The notes: generated by a model not told the origin, from the sequence alone. Counted from the first letter of the stretch, positions 1-8,867 are shown. The stretch: DNA of 64,000 nt from JAZUCL01 sp045639125 (GCA_045639125.1 JAZUCL010000010.1:1-64000); one strand, 5' to 3'. Numbers and translations: made by a program.

Positions 1-66
1 AAACCTCCGTATATTCTGTGTAATGCGGTCGCCAAACCTTTACACATTATATCACGGTGGTTTTTT
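1..66 (+). terminator. Nested hairpin with T-run at the window edge
   Basis: Bases 1-10 pair with 54-63 with one mismatch, and inside them 17-23 pair with 40-46 (TGTGTAA with TTACACA). Six T follow at 61-66. This reads as the terminator, or the 3' end of a structured RNA, of something that starts left of the window. The two nested stems are more than a plain terminator needs, but I do not recognise an RNA family, and the left part is not visible. Confidence 0.4.
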
Positions 67-93
67 ATTGCATATACTAAAGTGTTTTTTCTT

Positions 94-118
94 CCCCCAG
101 TAGAACTGGGGGTTTATT
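94..118 (+). terminator. Short hairpin, possible terminator
   Basis: CCCCCAG at 94-100 pairs perfectly with CTGGGGG at 106-112 around a 5-nt loop and is followed by TTTATTT. It could terminate plus-strand transcription from outside the window. It is one of several hairpins packed between bases 1 and 243. Confidence 0.4.
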
Positions 119-144
119 TCCATGCCTTACAAGGCACCAATCAC

Positions 145-190
145 ACTCACCCCGAGGGATATTCCCTCGGGGTGAGTTTCGTATTTTGTC
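145..190 (+). terminator. Strong 15-bp hairpin, plus-strand terminator
   Basis: Bases 145-159 pair perfectly with 163-177 around a 3-nt loop; the stem is GC-rich and T-rich sequence follows (TTTCGTATTTT). It is the best intrinsic terminator candidate for a plus-strand gene left of the window. A minor GCCTT/AAGGC stem lies just before it at 124-135. Confidence 0.5.
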
Positions 191-198
191 AGTGACAA

Positions 199-243
199 TA
201 AAATCCCCATCGGAATAACTTAACAAGTCCAATGGGGATTTTA
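199..243 (-). terminator. Terminator of the SDR gene
   Basis: A 12-bp perfect inverted repeat (199-210 with 232-243, core ATCCCCAT/ATGGGGAT) lies 15 bp beyond the stop of the minus-strand SDR gene. Read on the minus strand the stem ends in TTTTATTG, as in an intrinsic terminator. The 21-nt loop is long but contains a further short GGA/TCC pairing. Confidence 0.55.
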
Positions 244-257
244 ATTGTTTATATTAC

Positions 258-1019
258 TTACGGAGCGATAGAGTTTGCACCGTCAACAAGAAGACTCTGA
301 CCTGAATAGTAGCATGAGTCAGGACCACTTAAAAATGCAATAACCGGGGCAATATCAATCTCAGGATCGCCAAAACGATGCATAGGATTGAGCATTACTT
401 GCTTGTTATACTCCTCTGGGAACTTTGCTGCCCATGCCTTTGCAGCAGGTGACTCAGCACCAGGAAGTACACAGTTTACACAGATACCATACTGTCCCCA
501 CTCCTTTGCCGCAACTTTCGTCAAGCCACGAACAGCCTCTTTATTAGAAGCATAGGCAAGTTGTCCTGCAATACCAAACATACCGGTAGCGGAAGCAAAG
601 TTAATTATACGGCCTTCGTTTTGTGCCTTCATATAGGGAAATGCAGCCTGCATATAGTTAAGAGAACCAATAGTACCACTCTGCCAAGCCGCAAGCATAT
701 TCTCATAAGTAGTATCCTCTACAGTTGCAGAGGGTACAATTGCTTGTCCATTATTTACGATAATATCAATTGAACCGTACATTTCAACTGTCTTTGCTAC
801 TACCTCGTCTACACGGGCACGATCGCCGGAGTCACAAGTCATTGCAAAGCCTTCGCCACCCTCAGCCTTAATCTCGGAAACAGTCTGTTCAATGGGTTCA
901 AGGCGACGACCTGTACATACAACTTTAACGCCTCTTCTTGCAAGCACTAACGCTATGCCTTTACCAATACCTTGACCTGCACCTGTGACAATTGCCACTT
1001 TTTCATTCAGTTGCTTCAT
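258..1019 (-). CDS. SDR-family oxidoreductase (classical, FabG-like)
   Basis: A 253-residue classical short-chain dehydrogenase/reductase, a cytoplasmic NAD(P)-dependent enzyme on an alcohol or ketone substrate that the sequence does not identify. The cofactor motif TGAGQGIG is at residues 12-19, NNG (usually NNAG) at 89-91, and the catalytic triad is S143, Y156 and K160 (YASNK). The length is typical. I chose the ATG at 1019 because AAAAGGGG ends 8 nt before it; an in-frame GTG at 1028 overlaps that ribosome site. The gene is monocistronic with its own terminator. The family includes 3-oxoacyl-ACP reductases, sugar dehydrogenases and bile-acid hydroxysteroid dehydrogenases, so no specific substrate is assigned. 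Confidence 0.9.
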   Translation of the reverse strand: MKQLNEKVAIVTGAGQGIGKGIALVLARRGVKVVCTGRRLEPIEQTVSEIKAEGGEGFAMTCDSGDRARVDEVVAKTVEMYGSIDIIVNNGQAIVPSATVEDTTYENMLAAWQSGTIGSLNYMQAAFPYMKAQNEGRIINFASATGMFGIAGQLAYASNKEAVRGLTKVAAKEWGQYGICVNCVLPGAESPAAKAWAAKFPEEYNKQVMLNPMHRFGDPEIDIAPVIAFLSGPDSCYYSGQSLLVDGANSIAP

Positions 1020-1145
1020 AGATAGCACCCCTTTTTTATGTATTTAATTGTGCCAATATGACACATTGACATACTTTAATTTATAAACTAAACGGTTCAT
1101 TGCTACTTGTATTTGAGATATATACAACCAATTATAACCGCTTTT

Positions 1146-1174
1146 AGTATAACATATTTGTTCTAAAAATTCAA
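1146..1174 (-). promoter_or_regulatory. Promoter for the SDR gene
   Basis: On the minus strand TTGAAT (1174-1169), a 17-bp spacer and TATACT (1151-1146) give a good sigma-A promoter about 125 bp upstream of the SDR start. The leader carries an imperfect inverted repeat (TGTGCC at 1049-1054, GACACA at 1060-1065) that may be an operator. Confidence 0.45.
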
Positions 1175-1256
1175 TAGTTTTATAAAAAAGTTCATATAAC
1201 ACTGCTTAATAATTCAATTTTACAAAATATATTATCCCACAATGCCTCATTAGTGT

Positions 1257-2285
1257 TTATACTAATTCTGCAAGATCGTATATAAGTTTTTCGGTTTTTT
1301 TCCAACCTAAGCAAGGGTCAGTGATTGATTTGCCGTAAACACATTCGCCGACTTTTTGTGCTCCGTCTTCAATGTAACTTTCTATCATAAATCCTTTAAC
1401 CATTTTTTTAATAGCAGATTCGTGACGACAACTATGCATAACATCTTTTGCTATGCGTACCTGTTCCAGATATTTTTTCCCGGAATTTGCGTGATTTGTA
1501 TCTATGATAACCGCCGGATTTGACAAATTAGAAGTTGCATACAATTTGCAAAGTGACATAAGGTCTTCATAATGATAATTGGGCAAAGCCTGACCGTGTT
1601 TATTTACGTAGCCTCGTAAAATCGCATGAGCAAGAGGATTTCCTTGAGAATGGACTTCCCAGCCCCTGTAAATAAAGGTGTGTTTATTTTGAGCCGCAGT
1701 AATAGCATTCATCATAACTGAAAGGTCACCGCCCGTTGGATTTTTCATACCTACGGGAATGTCAAGGCCACTGGCAGTGAGACGATGCTGCTGATTTTCC
1801 ACAGATCGTGCACCGATGGCAACATATGAGAGAATATCATTAAGATATCTGTAATTTTCAGGATAAAGCATTTCATCTGCACACGAAAATCCCGTTTCTC
1901 TCAAGGCTCTCATGTGAAGTTCACGGATAGTTACAATACCTTTGAACACATCAGGTTTTTCGTTAGGATCAGGTTGATGAAGCATACCTTTATAGCCACT
2001 TCCGTTTGTTCTGGGTTTATTTGTATAGACACGGGGAATTATGAAAATCTTTTCTTCCACCTTTTCCTGAACGATACGTAACCGACTGATATAGTCAATA
2101 ACACTGTCTTCGTTATCAGCAGAACAAGGTCCGATTATTAATATAAGTTTGTCTTTTTTTCCGGTGAAAATGTCGGCAATATCTTTATCTCTATCTTTCA
2201 CAATTTTCGCAAGTTCGTTAGAGAGTGGATACATTTCCTTAACTTCTTTCGGAATTGGAAGTTTTCTTTCAAAATTCATATTCAT
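1257..2285 (-). CDS. aroF: 3-deoxy-7-phosphoheptulonate (DAHP) synthase, class I
   Basis: Condenses phosphoenolpyruvate with erythrose 4-phosphate, the entry step of the shikimate pathway. The 342 residues match the AroFGH type: GPCS at 52-55, the PEP-binding NKPRTNGSGYKG at 89-100 and GARSVENQQHR at 158-168. No separate regulatory domain is seen, but the short N-terminal extension typical of feedback-controlled AroFGH enzymes is present, so inhibition by an aromatic amino acid is possible. The ATG at 2285 follows GAAGGGAAG by about 9 nt; a second ATG lies two codons inside. It is the last gene of the aromatic operon, 19 bp after tyrA, which is unusual for the committed enzyme. The symbol aroF is used generically; isoenzyme specificity cannot be read from sequence. 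Confidence 0.93.
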   Translation of the reverse strand: MNMNFERKLPIPKEVKEMYPLSNELAKIVKDRDKDIADIFTGKKDKLILIIGPCSADNEDSVIDYISRLRIVQEKVEEKIFIIPRVYTNKPRTNGSGYKGMLHQPDPNEKPDVFKGIVTIRELHMRALRETGFSCADEMLYPENYRYLNDILSYVAIGARSVENQQHRLTASGLDIPVGMKNPTGGDLSVMMNAITAAQNKHTFIYRGWEVHSQGNPLAHAILRGYVNKHGQALPNYHYEDLMSLCKLYATSNLSNPAVIIDTNHANSGKKYLEQVRIAKDVMHSCRHESAIKKMVKGFMIESYIEDGAQKVGECVYGKSITDPCLGWKKTEKLIYDLAELV

Positions 2286-2304
2286 AATGTATTCTTCCCT
2301 TCAC

Positions 2305-3165
2305 TTATTTTTTATCAAACAACTCACGTCTTTTAGTAGAAAGACGCATTTTTTCTTTTAGTGCCTCTGTATTGTTAGTTGCTATCATATTTCTAAGGAG
2401 ATTACATTCATTTATAAATACGTCAATTTGTTTAAGAAGTGATTCTTTATTAAGCAAAAAAAGTTCACTCCACATATTTTCGTTAATTCGAGCAATTCTG
2501 GTCAAATCTCGGAATGAGTCACCGGTGTAGTTCACAAGATGCTCATTTTCACAACAGGTCATAAGACTTATAGCAATACAGTGAGTAAGTTGTGAAACAA
2601 AGCCTATCATTTCGTCGTGTTCTTCCGGAGAAAGTTCAGACACTCGACTAAATCCCAATATCCTGCCTATATCTTTGCAAATCTCAATCGCTTCGGGTGT
2701 ATTTTTTTCAGTAGGCACCACTATGTAGTTGGCTCCTTCAAAAATCTTATCATCACTGTTTTTCACTCCATTAACCTCTCGTCCCGCCATGGGATGTGCC
2801 GCAATAAATTCGACACCATCGGGTAAAAGTGCCTGAATATCTGATACAATACAACTTTTAACACCGGTAACATCAGTAATTAGTGTTCCTTTTTTTAACA
2901 ATGATGAATAATCCTTTATCCATTGGACAAACACCTGGGGATACAACGCAAAAACTATAATATCCGCATCTGCAACCGCCTTTGGTTCAACATACGCATA
3001 GCCTTCATCTATAATATGCTCGTCAAGTGCATAGTCAATTGATTGTTGATTGTCAGTAATGGCAGACACATAGAATCCTTTTTTGCGAAGTGCTTTTGCA
3101 TAACTGCCTCCAATGAGTCCAAGACCGACTACAAGGAATTTAAGTTTTTTATTAATTATCTGCAT
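2305..3165 (-). CDS. tyrA: Prephenate dehydrogenase
   Basis: Oxidatively decarboxylates prephenate to 4-hydroxyphenylpyruvate, the tyrosine branch. The 286-residue protein opens with the NAD(P)-binding motif GLGLIGGS at residues 14-21; AAHPMAGRE and the helical region around QLTHCIAISLM are characteristic of TyrA. The length corresponds to the catalytic core alone, with neither a chorismate mutase nor an ACT domain, so direct tyrosine feedback through ACT is not expected. The start overlaps the end of aroA by 14 bp and is preceded by GAGG, which indicates translational coupling. Arogenate dehydrogenase activity cannot be excluded. Confidence 0.92.
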   Translation of the reverse strand: MQIINKKLKFLVVGLGLIGGSYAKALRKKGFYVSAITDNQQSIDYALDEHIIDEGYAYVEPKAVADADIIVFALYPQVFVQWIKDYSSLLKKGTLITDVTGVKSCIVSDIQALLPDGVEFIAAHPMAGREVNGVKNSDDKIFEGANYIVVPTEKNTPEAIEICKDIGRILGFSRVSELSPEEHDEMIGFVSQLTHCIAISLMTCCENEHLVNYTGDSFRDLTRIARINENMWSELFLLNKESLLKQIDVFINECNLLRNMIATNNTEALKEKMRLSTKRRELFDKK

Positions 3166-4366
3166 ATTGGGTTACCTCAATTCCTAATGATTGTAGTGTT
3201 TCAAAAAAGTTTGGCATACTTTTAGCAACTGCCTCACTGCCGTAAATTTCCCCACCGGTAAGAGTTAGTATAGTTGCCAAAGACATAACAATACGGTGAT
3301 CGTTGTGCCCATAGAGAGGTTCGGTAGGAGCATGAAACTCAGTAGGATATACAACTACCGAATTTTCTTCCACTCTGACAGATACTCCAAATTTTTCGAG
3401 TTCTTGTGCCATGGCTGCAGCACGATCGCTTTCTTTAATTTTGAGTCGTGAAGTTCCTGTAAAAACACCGCCGTTTTTGCATGCTGAAAGGGCAAAAAGT
3501 ATTGGGCCGAGATCCGGACAATCTGAAATGTGAATTGTCGGAGTTCCACGAGAAAGCATATCAAAAAGTTTAGAATATACTTTATCGCCTTGAAGACTTT
3601 CATCTGACAGACCATCTATACGTACATTACCACCGATAAAATTCATAGCGGCGAAAAATGCAGCATTGGAATAATCACCCTCAACACTTACCTCCCGAGG
3701 AACATAATTCTGTCCTCCTTTGATATAGAGTGTACGTTCATCAGTCCATATCACCTCTACACCAAACTGCGAAAGAGCATGAATTGTAAGATTAATGTAA
3801 GAACAACTCTCTATAGGAGGAGCAATACTTACTGTACTGTCACTCTCAAGAAGCGGCAGGGCAAACAGAAGACCACTTATAAATTGACTGCTGATGTTGC
3901 CCTTAACTCTATAGTTGCCTGAGTTAAGTGGACCGCAAACGGATATATTAGATCCGTTGTTTTCAAAAACAAGACCTTGCTCACAGCAAATATCTTCATA
4001 CACAGACATAGGCCTTTTAAGTAATGTGTCGCTGCCATAAATAACGTATGGATCGCCGCTCATAAGACATATTGGAATAAAAAAGCGAAGTGTACTACCA
4101 CTTTCACGGCAATAAAGTTCAGTTCCTTTTGCTTTGGAAGGATTAGCACCGCTAATTGTAACTGTATCACCATCAATTGTATAAGTGGCACCAAGTGCCG
4201 TCAAGCAATCCAAAGTTGCAAGCACGTCTTCTGAAAGTGCAATTCCGTGCACCTTACTTGTCCCGTTTGCCAGACCAGAACATATAAGCAAGCGGTGTGC
4301 CATACTTTTTGACGGTGGAGCCACAATGCTTCCCACAGGGGTTGCCGGTTTAATTTTAACTTTCAT
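3152..4366 (-). CDS. aroA: 3-phosphoshikimate 1-carboxyvinyltransferase (EPSP synthase)
   Basis: Transfers the enolpyruvyl group of PEP to shikimate 3-phosphate, the sixth shikimate step. PPSKSMAHR at 17-25 carries the substrate-binding Lys and Arg, ESGSTLRF is the PEP-loop equivalent of the usual NSGT/NAGT motif, CPDLGP holds the catalytic Asp, and KESDR and HNDHR are present. The 404 residues are slightly short of the usual 420-440, as in many clostridial members. Its ATG shares one base with the TGA of the upstream aroE-aroK gene (TGATG), so the two are translationally coupled. Confidence 0.95.
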   Translation of the reverse strand: MKVKIKPATPVGSIVAPPSKSMAHRLLICSGLANGTSKVHGIALSEDVLATLDCLTALGATYTIDGDTVTISGANPSKAKGTELYCRESGSTLRFFIPICLMSGDPYVIYGSDTLLKRPMSVYEDICCEQGLVFENNGSNISVCGPLNSGNYRVKGNISSQFISGLLFALPLLESDSTVSIAPPIESCSYINLTIHALSQFGVEVIWTDERTLYIKGGQNYVPREVSVEGDYSNAAFFAAMNFIGGNVRIDGLSDESLQGDKVYSKLFDMLSRGTPTIHISDCPDLGPILFALSACKNGGVFTGTSRLKIKESDRAAAMAQELEKFGVSVRVEENSVVVYPTEFHAPTEPLYGHNDHRIVMSLATILTLTGGEIYGSEAVAKSMPNFFETLQSLGIEVTQYADN

Positions 4367-5619
4367 CAGTGTGTGGTACCTCCTTTTGAGTGCAGTGATA
4401 AAATCCTTTGAGCAATTACCTCAGCGTTGTCATCTATTTTTATAATTTGATCAGCAACGGCAGTGTATATTGGATATCGCTCCTCATAGCGTTTTTTTAT
4501 TGCTTCAACATCAGATGCAAGAGGACGGTCTTGTGTAGGTACAAGTTCATCAAGTAATCTGTCGAGAAAATAAAGCCGTCCATTTTGATAAAGAGCATCT
4601 ACATTTGATCTACGCAGTATTACACCGCCACCGGTTGCAATTACACATCCATTTTTCTTGGAAACTTCATCAACACAACGAGATTCCATATCACGAAAAA
4701 CTTCTTCCCCATGCTTTGTGAAAATATCTGTAATGGGCATATTTGCAAGATTTACAATCATTTCATCTGTATCAATAAACTCTCGTCCGGTAATTTTTGC
4801 AAGTTGTTTACCAACTGTAGATTTACCGCTTGCCGGCATACCAATCAAAACTATATTTTCTTTTTCTGCATTGATGTCTCTATATATATTATCAATAACT
4901 GAGTGCTCATAGGTTTTACCTGTGAATTTTTCGGCGGCAAACACAGCCTGAGACACAAGCATATAAAGTCCTCCTGTTGCCTTAATACCTCTTTTAAGAG
5001 CATCCGACACCAAACGTGTACGCAAAGGATTATATATTACATCTACCACACCGACTAAATTGGGAAAACGATCTATATCCACAGGAGATGAATTACAATC
5101 AGGATACATACCGCATGGAGTGGTATTTATAATGATGTCACTATCGCTATAAGATTCATACATCTTATCATAGGTAACAGCACCCTCTTTTTCACAACGG
5201 CTCACACATATCACTTTTTCTGCTCCTGCTTCTTGTGCAACCGCTACTGCAGTTTTTTGGGTACCGCCCGTACCAAGAACAACTACTTTCTTATTTTTTA
5301 GATCAATACATGCTTTGTCGATTAGAGCCTTAAGACCCAGGCAGTCAGTATTATATCCATAGAGTTTTCCGTCATGATTAACAATCGTATTCACTGCACC
5401 AATTTTCGCAGCACGATTACTTAAATGATCAAGATAAGGTATGACAGTTTCTTTGTAGGGTATAGTTACGTTAATTGCCTTAAACGCCTTGCTTTGCATA
5501 AAGGCATCGAGTTCTTCTTGAGTAAGTTCTTTGAGAGTATATGTGTAATTTTCTATTTGTTCATGTATTTCTTTGGAAAAACTGTGTCCAAGTTTTTTGC
5601 CAATAAGTCCGTATTGCAT
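4366..5619 (-). CDS. aroE-aroK: Shikimate dehydrogenase-shikimate kinase fusion protein
   Basis: One 417-residue polypeptide carries two consecutive shikimate steps. Residues about 1-252 are AroE: KKLGHSFSKEIH near the N terminus binds shikimate, NVTIPYKE supplies the catalytic Lys, and VVLGTGGTQKTA is the NADP loop. Residues about 253-417 are AroK: GMPASGKST is the P-loop, DTDEMI binds magnesium, and GGGVILR contacts shikimate. The junction is short (about NAEKENIVLIG), with no long linker. The start follows AAAGGAC. The fusion would deliver shikimate locally from dehydrogenase to kinase; that is inference. Single-gene AroE and AroK are absent from the window. Confidence 0.94.
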   Translation of the reverse strand: MQYGLIGKKLGHSFSKEIHEQIENYTYTLKELTQEELDAFMQSKAFKAINVTIPYKETVIPYLDHLSNRAAKIGAVNTIVNHDGKLYGYNTDCLGLKALIDKACIDLKNKKVVVLGTGGTQKTAVAVAQEAGAEKVICVSRCEKEGAVTYDKMYESYSDSDIIINTTPCGMYPDCNSSPVDIDRFPNLVGVVDVIYNPLRTRLVSDALKRGIKATGGLYMLVSQAVFAAEKFTGKTYEHSVIDNIYRDINAEKENIVLIGMPASGKSTVGKQLAKITGREFIDTDEMIVNLANMPITDIFTKHGEEVFRDMESRCVDEVSKKNGCVIATGGGVILRRSNVDALYQNGRLYFLDRLLDELVPTQDRPLASDVEAIKKRYEERYPIYTAVADQIIKIDDNAEVIAQRILSLHSKGGTTH

Positions 5620-5641
5620 GAAAAAAGTCCTTTCAGTTATT

Positions 5642-6736
5642 TCAATCAGATACTATCCAATCAGTTCCGTATCGCATTGCCAACATATCACAAATAACAA
5701 GTGCCGCCACACTGTCAACTACCACACGGGCACGATGAATAATAGCCGGATCATGACGGCCGACAAGTTTAATTTCTGCATTTTCACCGTTTATAAAATC
5801 AATCGTCTGTTGAGTTTTATAAATTGATGGAGTCGGCTTTACTGCACAGGAAAAAACCACGGGCATGCCGTTAGTTATGCCGCCGTTTATGCCTCCGTTA
5901 TTATTTGTAGTAGTGATAACTTTTCCGTCTTTAACACGGAAACTGTCATTTGCCTCACTGCCTTTTTTATCAGCAAAATCAAAACCAAGACCAAATTGTA
6001 CCCCTTTAATACCCGGAATAGAAAAAAGAATATGTGCAAGTTGACTCTCTACCGAGTCAAACCATGGCTCACCAATTCCGGCATCCATACCGATAATTGC
6101 CGTTTCAAGAATACCGCCTACACTATCACCATCTTCTGCCGCTAAAACAATTGCATTGTTCATTAACACAGCCGCCTCAGGATCAAGCACTGCAAATTCC
6201 ATTGTTGAGAGTCTTTTAATATCATTTTCTATATCGTCAAAATTACGGTCACATATACCGGCACAGTTTTTAATGTGAGTGCCAATGTGAATACCTTTCT
6301 TCGCAAGTGCCATAATTGCTATAGCCCCTGCAGCAACCAAAGGTGCAGTAATACGTCCGCTGAAATGCCCACCTCCACGGTAATCTTCAAAACCATGATA
6401 TTTACAATTTGCCGTGTAGTCAGCATGTCCGGGACGGGCAAGATTTCTTGTAGATGAATAGTCTTTGCTTTTTGTATTCTCATTGGGTATGAGAATGCAT
6501 ACCGGAGTTCCGGTAGTTTTCCCTTCGAACACACCACTGACTATACTGTACTCATCAGTTTCACACCGTGTGGTAGAAATACGTCCTTTAGGTCTTCTTA
6601 GTGAAAGTTGTGATGATATAAAATTATTGTCAATTTCAATACCGGGTGCAAGACCGTCTATAACGACACCTATTTGAGAACCATGACTCTCACCAAATAA
6701 AGTGACTGTAACACCGGCACCAAATGAATTTTTCAT
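5642..6736 (-). CDS. aroC: Chorismate synthase
   Basis: Converts EPSP to chorismate with reduced FMN as cofactor, the last common aromatic step. The 364-residue protein shows the family signatures GESHG near the N terminus, the GGGHFSGR loop, and the C-terminal RHDP segment. I place the start at the ATG at 6736, with AAAGGAGAC 6 nt upstream. A longer frame with ATG at 6766 lies inside aroB and has no ribosome site. The aroB stop TAA is directly adjacent, giving TAATATG and tight coupling. Confidence 0.95.
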   Translation of the reverse strand: MKNSFGAGVTVTLFGESHGSQIGVVIDGLAPGIEIDNNFISSQLSLRRPKGRISTTRCETDEYSIVSGVFEGKTTGTPVCILIPNENTKSKDYSSTRNLARPGHADYTANCKYHGFEDYRGGGHFSGRITAPLVAAGAIAIMALAKKGIHIGTHIKNCAGICDRNFDDIENDIKRLSTMEFAVLDPEAAVLMNNAIVLAAEDGDSVGGILETAIIGMDAGIGEPWFDSVESQLAHILFSIPGIKGVQFGLGFDFADKKGSEANDSFRVKDGKVITTTNNNGGINGGITNGMPVVFSCAVKPTPSIYKTQQTIDFINGENAEIKLVGRHDPAIIHRARVVVDSVAALVICDMLAMRYGTDWIVSD

Positions 6737-6737
6737 A

Positions 6738-7757
6738 TTACTGTCTCCTTTCAGAGATAATGGCAAGGTCTGATTTAAGACTTTCGCAAGTGATATCTTT
6801 CATCTCAAAACTACCAACGTGTTGTACATAAACTGCCGTAAGTTTACCGTCTTTGACCTTTTTGTCGTGACTCATAGCGTTGATGACACTATCTATATCA
6901 AAATTAGCAACAGTAGGAAGTGAAAGTTTTTTGAGTACCGGCAAAAGTCTTTGTCTAACCTCTGTTGAACACATAGGTATCATACCAAGTGCCACACACT
7001 CCCCATGATATAAGGAAGAAAGTTGTGCTTCACTTTCTATTCCGTGTCCGATTGAGTGTCCAAAATTAAGAACTTTACGCAGGCCCGATTCTTTTTCATC
7101 TTGCTCTACTACGTTTTTCTTTATGTTCAGAGAGTTTATAATAATTTGATCTATGACAGATGATATATCCTCAGTTTCAAATAATTGGAAAAGTTTTTCA
7201 TCTGAGGTCAGCGACATTTTAACCGCTTCTGCAAGACCGTTTGAAATCTGTCTGGTAGGAAGCGTAGCCAAAACATCTGGATCTACGAGAACTTTTTTGG
7301 GCTGGTAAAATGCACCTACAACATTTTTTATACCGTCAAGATTTACTGCAACCTTTCCCCCTATAGATGAATCTATCTGAGAAAGAACCGTAGTTGGAAT
7401 GTTATAAAAATCTATTCCTCTCATGTATGATGCTGCCACAAATCCCGAAAGGTCTCCTACAACACCGCCTCCAACTGCCACAACACAGTCGCCACGTCCA
7501 AAGCCAATAGAAAGCATAGTTTTTAGAAGTTTCTCATACACTTCTATACTTTTGCTCATCTCGCCTTGCTCAACTGTAACTATATGGGCATAACTGCATT
7601 GGGCAGCAACAGTTTGTGCATATTCTGCCGGTACGCCTGTATCAGTAATAACAAAAACTTTTCTTTTGAGATTAAGGTGGTTTTCTGCTCTTTTCAGCAC
7701 ACCACGCTCCACAATTATATCATAACTGTTGTCGCCTAAGTTCATGTGTATGTTCAT
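6738..7757 (-). CDS. aroB: 3-dehydroquinate synthase
   Basis: Cyclises DAHP to 3-dehydroquinate with NAD and a divalent metal. The protein has 339 residues, the normal length. GGGVVGDLSGF is the nucleotide-binding loop, AEAVKMSL and NFGHSIGHGIE contribute the metal-binding Glu and His residues. The start ATG at 7757 follows GGGAGGAG by 6 nt; another in-frame ATG four codons in lacks such a site. It lies 3 bp after pheA. The next pathway enzyme, 3-dehydroquinate dehydratase, is not encoded in this operon. Confidence 0.95.
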   Translation of the reverse strand: MNIHMNLGDNSYDIIVERGVLKRAENHLNLKRKVFVITDTGVPAEYAQTVAAQCSYAHIVTVEQGEMSKSIEVYEKLLKTMLSIGFGRGDCVVAVGGGVVGDLSGFVAASYMRGIDFYNIPTTVLSQIDSSIGGKVAVNLDGIKNVVGAFYQPKKVLVDPDVLATLPTRQISNGLAEAVKMSLTSDEKLFQLFETEDISSVIDQIIINSLNIKKNVVEQDEKESGLRKVLNFGHSIGHGIESEAQLSSLYHGECVALGMIPMCSTEVRQRLLPVLKKLSLPTVANFDIDSVINAMSHDKKVKDGKLTAVYVQHVGSFEMKDITCESLKSDLAIISERRQ

Positions 7758-7760
7758 TGA

Positions 7761-8867
7761 TTACTCCTCCCTATTGGTGATTATGCTCTCGTTTGAATAT
7801 CTGCCGACAATCTTCACCTTATCACAGTAGTCGGACAACTCTGAAAGCATTTTTTCGCCACTTTCACTGGAAACATCTCCCTCGGCTTCAACATAGAAAT
7901 AATATTGCCAGTTGACTTGTTTAATCGGACGGCTTCGTAGTGCTTTCATATTGAATCCGTGACGACCTATTATGCTGATTGCCTTTGCAAGTGCACCGGC
8001 TTCGTTGTTAACGGTAAATAAAAGGATAAAATTACTTTCAGACGCCTTTATGTTTTTATTTTCCACACGAGAAAATACTGCAAATCGGGTAGTATTTGTA
8101 TTACTTGAATTAATGTGACGATCAAGGACTTTAAGATTATACAGTTTGGCAGTTTCAATGCTTGCTATTGCTGCCACAGTTTTGTCCCCTTCAGCAGCCA
8201 CACGCTGTGCCGCCATAGCAGTGTTTGATGCCTGAATTGAAGTAAATTTTTTCTCTTTAATATATTCACTACACTGGTTAAGTGCCTGAGGATGACTAAT
8301 GACAGTAGTTACATCGGAAAGATTCGCATCAGGAGTACCTAAGAGATTATGAGTAATATGCAAACTGTAAATTCCGTTTACATACAACGAACCCTCAAAC
8401 ATTAAATCTGTAACCTGTGCTACCTCGCCTGCACTACTGTTTTCTATAGGTAGTACCACACTGTCACATTTGCCTCTCACCACGGAATCATAAGCGTCTT
8501 CAAAACTTGCGTAAGACTGCATGATGCCATCAGGAAAAATATGTTTAGCAGCAATATATGCAAATGCTCCTTCAACTCCACTATAGGCAATATGTGCTCC
8601 CTCTAAAATTCGGTGTTGATAGGTTTTGGATATATCCATCATCGATTTTACATAATTTATGTAATAAGCACGAAGTTCAATATCATCTACAAGCATAGAA
8701 TTGTTTCTGATAACTTCCTCTTCTCTGTCTTTATCAAAAACAGGTATTCCATGCTCCTGTTTGTATTCGGCAACAAGTTTTACCGCTTCCATTCTCTTGC
8801 AAAATAACTCCGCCATTTCTTTATCTATTGAATTTATCATTTTTCTTGCTGTTTGCAGTTTATCCAT
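7761..8867 (-). CDS. pheA: Bifunctional chorismate mutase-prephenate dehydratase (P-protein)
   Basis: Turns chorismate into prephenate and then phenylpyruvate. The 368 residues hold an AroQ-type chorismate mutase (about 1-85, with R, K and E residues in the first and third helices), a prephenate dehydratase (about 90-270, with NTTRFAVFS as the TTRF motif), and an ACT domain (about 280-355) with GALAKAI and SRPIKQVNW, matching the GALV and ESRP phenylalanine-binding motifs. Phenylalanine feedback inhibition is therefore expected. It is the first gene of the aromatic operon, 47 bp below the promoter; the start ATG follows GAGGTG. Confidence 0.95.
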   Translation of the reverse strand: MDKLQTARKMINSIDKEMAELFCKRMEAVKLVAEYKQEHGIPVFDKDREEEVIRNNSMLVDDIELRAYYINYVKSMMDISKTYQHRILEGAHIAYSGVEGAFAYIAAKHIFPDGIMQSYASFEDAYDSVVRGKCDSVVLPIENSSAGEVAQVTDLMFEGSLYVNGIYSLHITHNLLGTPDANLSDVTTVISHPQALNQCSEYIKEKKFTSIQASNTAMAAQRVAAEGDKTVAAIASIETAKLYNLKVLDRHINSSNTNTTRFAVFSRVENKNIKASESNFILLFTVNNEAGALAKAISIIGRHGFNMKALRSRPIKQVNWQYYFYVEAEGDVSSESGEKMLSELSDYCDKVKIVGRYSNESIITNREE

